Shown: one piece after another, positions 59,119 through 64,000 of the stretch | Position numbering within the stretch: the first letter of the stretch is position 1 | How the letters are laid out: the number at the start of each line of letters is the position of its first letter | NCBI GenBank assembly: GCA_019916065.1 | Contig: CM034237.1 | Location: forward strand, 41,894,485 to 41,958,484 | Origin: Vitellaria paradoxa | Taxonomy: Eukaryota > Streptophyta > Magnoliopsida > Ericales > Sapotaceae | Direction of reading: 5' to 3' | DNA: 64,000 nucleotides | Translations under genes and position numbers: made by a program | Notes under the pieces: generated by a model | Seen by the model: the letters and a program-made list of their open reading frames with translations, nothing else | Database searches by the model: none | What the model was told of the DNA's origin: nothing

Positions 59119-61994
59119 TTACACGCTCTCCTGGAAGTGGAGAGACCTCGATAAGGCTGCAGGATTGGCTCGCAACAACAAAGATGTTTCGTTTGCGCCT
59201 TTTCCCCCCCTCCTTTGGTTTGGAAGGCCTTAAATAGGCCTACCCCATTGATTGAACCACTCTTCTCGTTTTTAATTCCGAGCGTCCACCATATAGAACC
59301 TTTTGCAGCTTCGCTTGGATCATCAATCCTCGAGGTCTTCGGAACCCAAATGCGCCTCTCTGTATTGTCCCCTTTCGAGGGCTGTTCGTTGTCTGAGTTT
59401 GATGGTTTAATCATTTCACCTTCCCTTGAATGTTTCCCCAGGATTTGAGAATTTAGACTGGAGCACACTGGTGAAGAAGATGGAGGGGAAAGCCATGGCA
59501 CATTCCAAGATCCAGGTAGAGTGCAACCCCAATAAGGTGGAGGAGGAGCTGGGTAAAATGTAATGGGAAAGCCAGAAGGGCCAAAAGTGGGTGGTGGAGG
59601 CATAGCATGGGTTCCATGGAGAAGGCCGAGGAGGTGCTGGGAAGCGTGGTACTTGAGGAGGCCTGAAAATTTGTCATGACCGATTCTTGCATAACTGAAT
59701 TGCCCCCTTTGTCTGCTGAATCGGAAGCTGTGATGGGAGACTTACTCGAGTTGTTATCTCCATTTTTTTTGCCCTCCACAAGATAAAGAAATTTTCTGTT
59801 CATATCTATGAAAGCAGCTCTGGGCACAATTCTGAGATTTATCTGCCAGGTTTGATGAACAAATCATGGGTTCACAAAGGGGTGCATCGGAGCCAAAATT
59901 AAGGACAGTGCCATTGGTTCTTAAAGTAGGGTGGTGAATCCCGTTGGCGGCATCGGCTTGAGCAGCTTGTAGGTCTTCTGAAACCAATATCTGCCAATAA
60001 TGCGAAGCAGCACAGCTTTTGTTCTTGCGACGCCCAGAGCCCACGGTAAAGTTCCTCATGGTTCCTCCTGCTGTCCGGTATCTCTGACAGTTTTTGCAAA
60101 AATGACGGTGCTGGTTAACATTGTAATTGTTGTAGTAGCAGAACTTGGTGTCCATGCTATTGCAAGGGGGGCATGGAAGTATTTTGTCAGGCTTCTTCAG
60201 AGTCTTATCTTGTGAGATACCATCTACGTTCTGCTCATCTCATCGTTGTTTGAAACTTTGGGTGAAGTAGGTTCCTTGTCAACAGATGGTGTTTTGGTGT
60301 TCTCACGTGATGCTGCTAGATTATTGAGCTCTTCTGCAATTGGGTCTGAGATACCATCATCCTGTCTTGCCTCAGTGAGTTCACCTCCTGAAGGTTTCTG
60401 GAATTTTCAAAGGAATTAACATTGACAATTAAGACTGGAAAAGAACAGGAAGACAAATGAGAATATAACTGCAATTCGACATCTTGGTTTACACGGTCAT
60501 AAACTACTTGCAAGTTTGATCTTATGCATCATTTTAATAAACAACTATTTTGATGGTTTATCTGTAGTTTATAGCTGAAATCCACAATAATAATGATCAT
60601 ATATCATGCAAGAAGATAGATATTTTTTGATGGTCATATAAAGGTGGAGTTTGCTTAAAACGTCAGCAACAGTGATGGCAAAAAACAGAGCAGATGCTAA
60701 TCTAAGAAACACCTCCTCACAGAGGCAAAGAAGCAGAGTAAATGCAAAGCTCAATAATTTTATTTATTTAAAAAAAAAAAAAAAGAACAAACATATTGAT
60801 ATGATCAGATGCTGCCCCAAATGATAAAAATACAGGTCAGGTAATTTAATTAGCGGGATTAGAACTTGTATAAGACAAGTGAACATGTAAAGATCTTAAC
60901 TAAAGCAGATAATAGTTACACATCAACAGTGGTAGAGATCAAAAGGTAATCAGCACGGTACAACGATGTGATTATTGGATCTCAAAACAGTTAAATCAAA
61001 CCGTGAAGAGATCCCCATTAAATAAAAAGGAGGGGACGAGGTTAGAGAAAAGTGCATAGTGAACGGAAATCTACCATGAAAGCAAACAAAATATGATGAA
61101 TCATTTGGAAAGAGAGGATCACATAAAAAAAAAAAAAAAAGCAAGTATAAGTAAAACATAAAAAACAACTAGCTTCAAATTAAAAAAATAAAAATAAAAA
61201 ATTCAGAATCCAATTTCAATCATTATCACTAAAACAATGTAATGAACACAAAGGGCTGTTTTGCAATAAGGTTGGTTTGAACAAATTGGAGAGGGTTTAT
61301 GCAGTAACCTAAATAACTGGCATGTCCGCAGAAATTCAGAAAGTTCTTAGAAAACTAGAGAAAAACCAAGTTCTAATAATCAAAAAAATTAGACAAGTGG
61401 TAGTTTTCAATCAAACTTGATAGAATTTGAGAAAATAATCAAACCCTGAAAAAGCATTCATTGCAGATTTTGAAAAATGTCATAAAAAATCACCATTCAT
61501 GAACCTGGTAATATACACTCAACTCCTGAGGTGAAGAATCGGAATCTGAAAGAAAAGTTCTCCCAGAATTGCACATAATTTTCCCCCAAACTCCAATTTG
61601 ATCTATTGAAATCTGCCCAGTTCCGGACTTTCGGCAAACCATTCAACTCCAAAGATTTTACGAAATGAAAATAAAAATCTAGAGAAATCGAAATCGACCA
61701 AGAAATCATTTTTTTTGGACTACTGAAAAATGGGTAGCTCTCAAAAATCAATACCTTGCTGTCTAATTGCGCATCTCCAAGTCTGTCCCGAGGGGAAGAA
61801 GAGGTTGAAGAAGAGGAGGTTACGATGGGACGAAGACTGTTGTTGTTGCTGTTCCTGATCACCATCACCATTACCATCGTCAGCATGAAAATGGGTTGTT
61901 GCTCTTGTGGCTGTAGCGGCAGAGGCTTGCTCGTTGGGAGGCAATGGAATCGTCATCCCAAACAGCTTGATCGCCGGTCTTTGAATTCCGACAC
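59119..61994 (-). CDS. Cycling DOF factor (CDF-type Dof), frame-disrupted
   Basis: A CDF-type Dof, normally a nuclear repressor of CONSTANS and FT under GI/FKF1 control (known for the family). Exon 1 (61994-61755) carries the CDF N-terminal motif ([12 protein letters not shown]) and a Gln/Ser-rich stretch ending GDAQLDSK. The intron (61754-60398, GT-AG, phase 0) leads into exon 2: [14 protein letters not shown], the Dof finger ([12 protein letters not shown]...[10 protein letters not shown]...FCKNCQRY, C-x2-C-x21-C-x2-C at about 60019-60185), [57 protein letters not shown] and [16 protein letters not shown] before TAA. The start reads GTG where ATG is expected. Shifts fall near 61976, 61840, 60238, 59766 (A8), 59662, 59605 and 59190, and Arg replaces the invariant Trp of RYWTAGG (60075-60077). 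Paralogue number is not resolvable. Pseudogene or assembly error. Confidence 0.85.
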
Positions 61995-62340
61995 ACCTGT
62001 ACTCTTTTTTTTTTTTTCCCCGGCAAGTTTCTTTGATTGTCTCTCTCTAAATTTTTTATTGTTTCTCTCTCTAGACTTGGAGTGAATTGGCGTGGTTTCT
62101 TCTTTAGATTTTGGTCGGTATAATGAACGGTGTGAGCGTGCCACGTCAGCGGCTGGGACTGAATGCTCACCCACAAGTCTTTGTGGCCTCAAGAGACCTT
62201 TCTTGGGTTTGGGGCTGTGTTTTGTTCTCTCGTTTGATTCTTCCCCCACGCCCCACATTACTTTCTGTTTTTTAAACAAAGGGGTAGTGCTTTGCATCCC
62301 TCCCTCCTTTTTTGTCCATGTCACCAACCCTTTTTCCGCT
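61995..62340 (-). promoter_or_regulatory. 5' leader and proximal promoter of the Dof gene
   Basis: On the minus strand, upstream of the start, are GAGAGAGA pyrimidine/purine tracts (plus 62038-62075) typical of a plant leader. There is also an ACGT-core element TGACGTGGC (plus 62138-62148, GCCACGTCA), a bZIP/G-box-like site. A role in light or clock control is plausible for CDF genes but is inferred from the motif only. Confidence 0.45.
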
Positions 62341-64000
62341 CCTTCTGCTTCTTTTCACTTAAAAAATTTTAATAATTAAAATAGGGATGATAAATTTAAT
62401 CTTGTTTCTAAATTCTGTAAAGCTCTCCAAGAAGAAATGACATTTTGACTACATTTGTTGGTAAATAGGAATAATAAATTGGAATGGAAAACTCATTTCT
62501 ACGTTCTTTGTCATTACTGATACATTTACGGAAAGTGAAAATATTGTTCTTATTCCAACAAAATTTGAAAATAAATATCACCTCCCTTGAGGGATTTCAA
62601 AATTTTCATTATATAATGAAACTAGAGAGAGATTGAGAGTGTGGTTGTTAACTTAAAAAGAAAAATGAATTTTTTACCAAAATTATTAATTTAATAAAAA
62701 GTTATTTTTTTATTTGGCAACATTAATAACTTTTGGTGCAAAATTTATTTTTTTTTTAAAAAGTAGCTAATTTAAAAGATAATTTTTTATGCGTTCGAAA
62801 TTAACAACTTTTAAAAAGGTAAATTTTGGTAGTTACTAAACGAACTCCAAGTAAAAATAAGGAGATGAAAAATATAAAATTAAATGTGACTGTATCCATC
62901 ACCACCTCCAAGCACTCATCCATCTATCTACACAATTACTACATCTATGCTAAGTGCTCATCTTAATACTATCACCATCATTAACCCATCTATAACCTTC
63001 ACCACCTCCACCAATACCTGCCCACACCTACCACTATCACCATCACCACTTGCCCATGTGGCCAGCTCACTAGCCACTGCCATCGCCACCACCTCTATTA
63101 CTACCTACTCATCTCCTTAGTATCACAACTATCACAACCATTTATATACCACTTTTTAAAGATTTTTTATTTTTATTTTATTTTATTTTAATTTAAATTA
63201 ATATTAAAATGACTAAAATTTTCATTCTACCTTTACTTAACTTAGCAACCAAACAAATGAATAAAAATACTCGTTATGTTCTGATTGTTTAATTTGACAA
63301 TCAAATAAATGAATGAAAATGATTATTTCATTTCATTCCCACTTTCATTTCATTCGAATTCTCATGCACTAAATCTTAGTTAAAGCAAAAGTTAAATCAA
63401 TTAATAATAGTTTTCTTACTCTTAGATTATGTCAATTTTTTTAGTACATTTAATATCACAATTTCAAATCTAGAACTAATATAGGAGGGAAAAGTACCTA
63501 ACCACTTGGGATATCTTTTTTCCCATGTCAAAAATTTTAAAAGCCATTGTTGGCATCATTGATCCTCATAAATATTCAATGTATTTGACAACTCAAAAAA
63601 TTATAAAAATATTTTTTCATTCAATTTTTTGTTCATTGTAATTTTAAGTAAGTATTGTAGAATGAAGTGGGCGTGCAAGTAAAAATAATTCGAAATTTTA
63701 TCAGTATTAGATCCAAATGAATCATGGACACCTCGCTCCTTGTATGATTTGAAAGGAGTATAGATGATGACCAAACGCACGCTAGACTCCTATGTAACTA
63801 CCCTATTACCCACTCAAAATGTAGATAGAAGAATGCTCCTCTTCTTCTCTTTTCTTTTTTTTTTTTTTTTGGTAAAAAAAAAACTTTGTACATTCACTAT
63901 AATCGGTATTTTTTTTTTTTTCTGATATAGGTACCGTTTGATTTGGGAACAAATTTTAAATAGAAATGAATCAATTTTTGCTTCTTAAGCATTTGGCAAA
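62341..64000. other. AT-rich intergenic DNA with CACC/CATC-rich patch
   Basis: No gene is recognised. 62890-63140 is an imperfect trinucleotide-like patch rich in CACC and CATC. The flanks are AT-rich. The window ends in poly(T) runs (about 63850-63870, 63908-63921) and an unfinished segment starting TACCGTTTGATTTGGGAAC that may be a MITE terminus. Confidence 0.5.

Noticed and set aside
59215..60215. Plus-strand open frames across the Dof exon
   Set aside because: They are antisense to the clear Dof finger and CDF C-terminal motifs and show no family similarity.
61756..62379. Plus-strand open frames over Dof exon 1 and promoter
   Set aside because: They are antisense to the recognised [12 protein letters not shown] exon and rich in low-complexity Glu/Leu runs.

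Overview
The window reads as nuclear DNA of a flowering plant, most likely a dicot. It is strongly AT-rich and gene-poor. It is filled with degraded plant-type LTR retrotransposons, short inverted-repeat elements (MITEs), tRNA-derived SINEs and microsatellites. Only two protein-coding loci can be supported, and both are plant-specific transcription-factor families with plant-style GT-AG introns. No bacterial, organellar or viral gene organisation is visible.

Layout. 1-6.7 kb is AT-rich spacer with two hAT-like elements (2.1-2.4 and 3.7-4.4 kb), a second MITE type (3.3-3.7 kb) and a tRNA-derived SINE with a perfect 14-bp target duplication (4.44-4.70 kb). 6755-12248 is a minus-strand Ty3/gypsy chromovirus: two LTRs, initiator-Met primer site, Gag zinc knuckle, protease DSG, reverse transcriptase FFDD, integrase and chromodomain, all broken by stops and shifts. 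16726-27707 is a larger minus-strand Ty3/gypsy element of the Tat type. It carries a plus-strand (antisense) accessory reading frame between integrase and 3' LTR. 27.8-35.2 kb is a stack of inverted and tandem repeats: a MITE, two abutting long foldback elements, an 821-bp tandem duplication and a second tandem block of about 740 bp units. 35.9-41.1 kb is a small non-autonomous LTR element split by a 3.8-kb sequence that looks like a large solo LTR. 42.5-43.4 kb is a related miniature element whose interior is a five-copy short tandem repeat. 43.4-53.1 kb holds microsatellites, another MITE, a CACTA-like repeat array and a CCGGTT-rich repeat.

Genes. A plus-strand R2R3-MYB gene (about 53.57-55.35 kb) and a minus-strand cycling-DOF-factor (CDF-type Dof) gene (59.12-61.99 kb) are transcribed toward each other. 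Both are recognisable nearly end to end, with conserved N- and C-terminal family motifs, yet neither can be read in one frame. Each has several one- or two-base shifts, some in or next to short homopolymers. The Dof locus also shows GTG in place of the start ATG and Arg in place of an invariant Trp. Either both are pseudogenes or the assembly carries residual indel errors; the similar pattern in two unrelated genes favours error, but the sequence alone cannot settle it. No functional link between the two genes is visible beyond adjacency.
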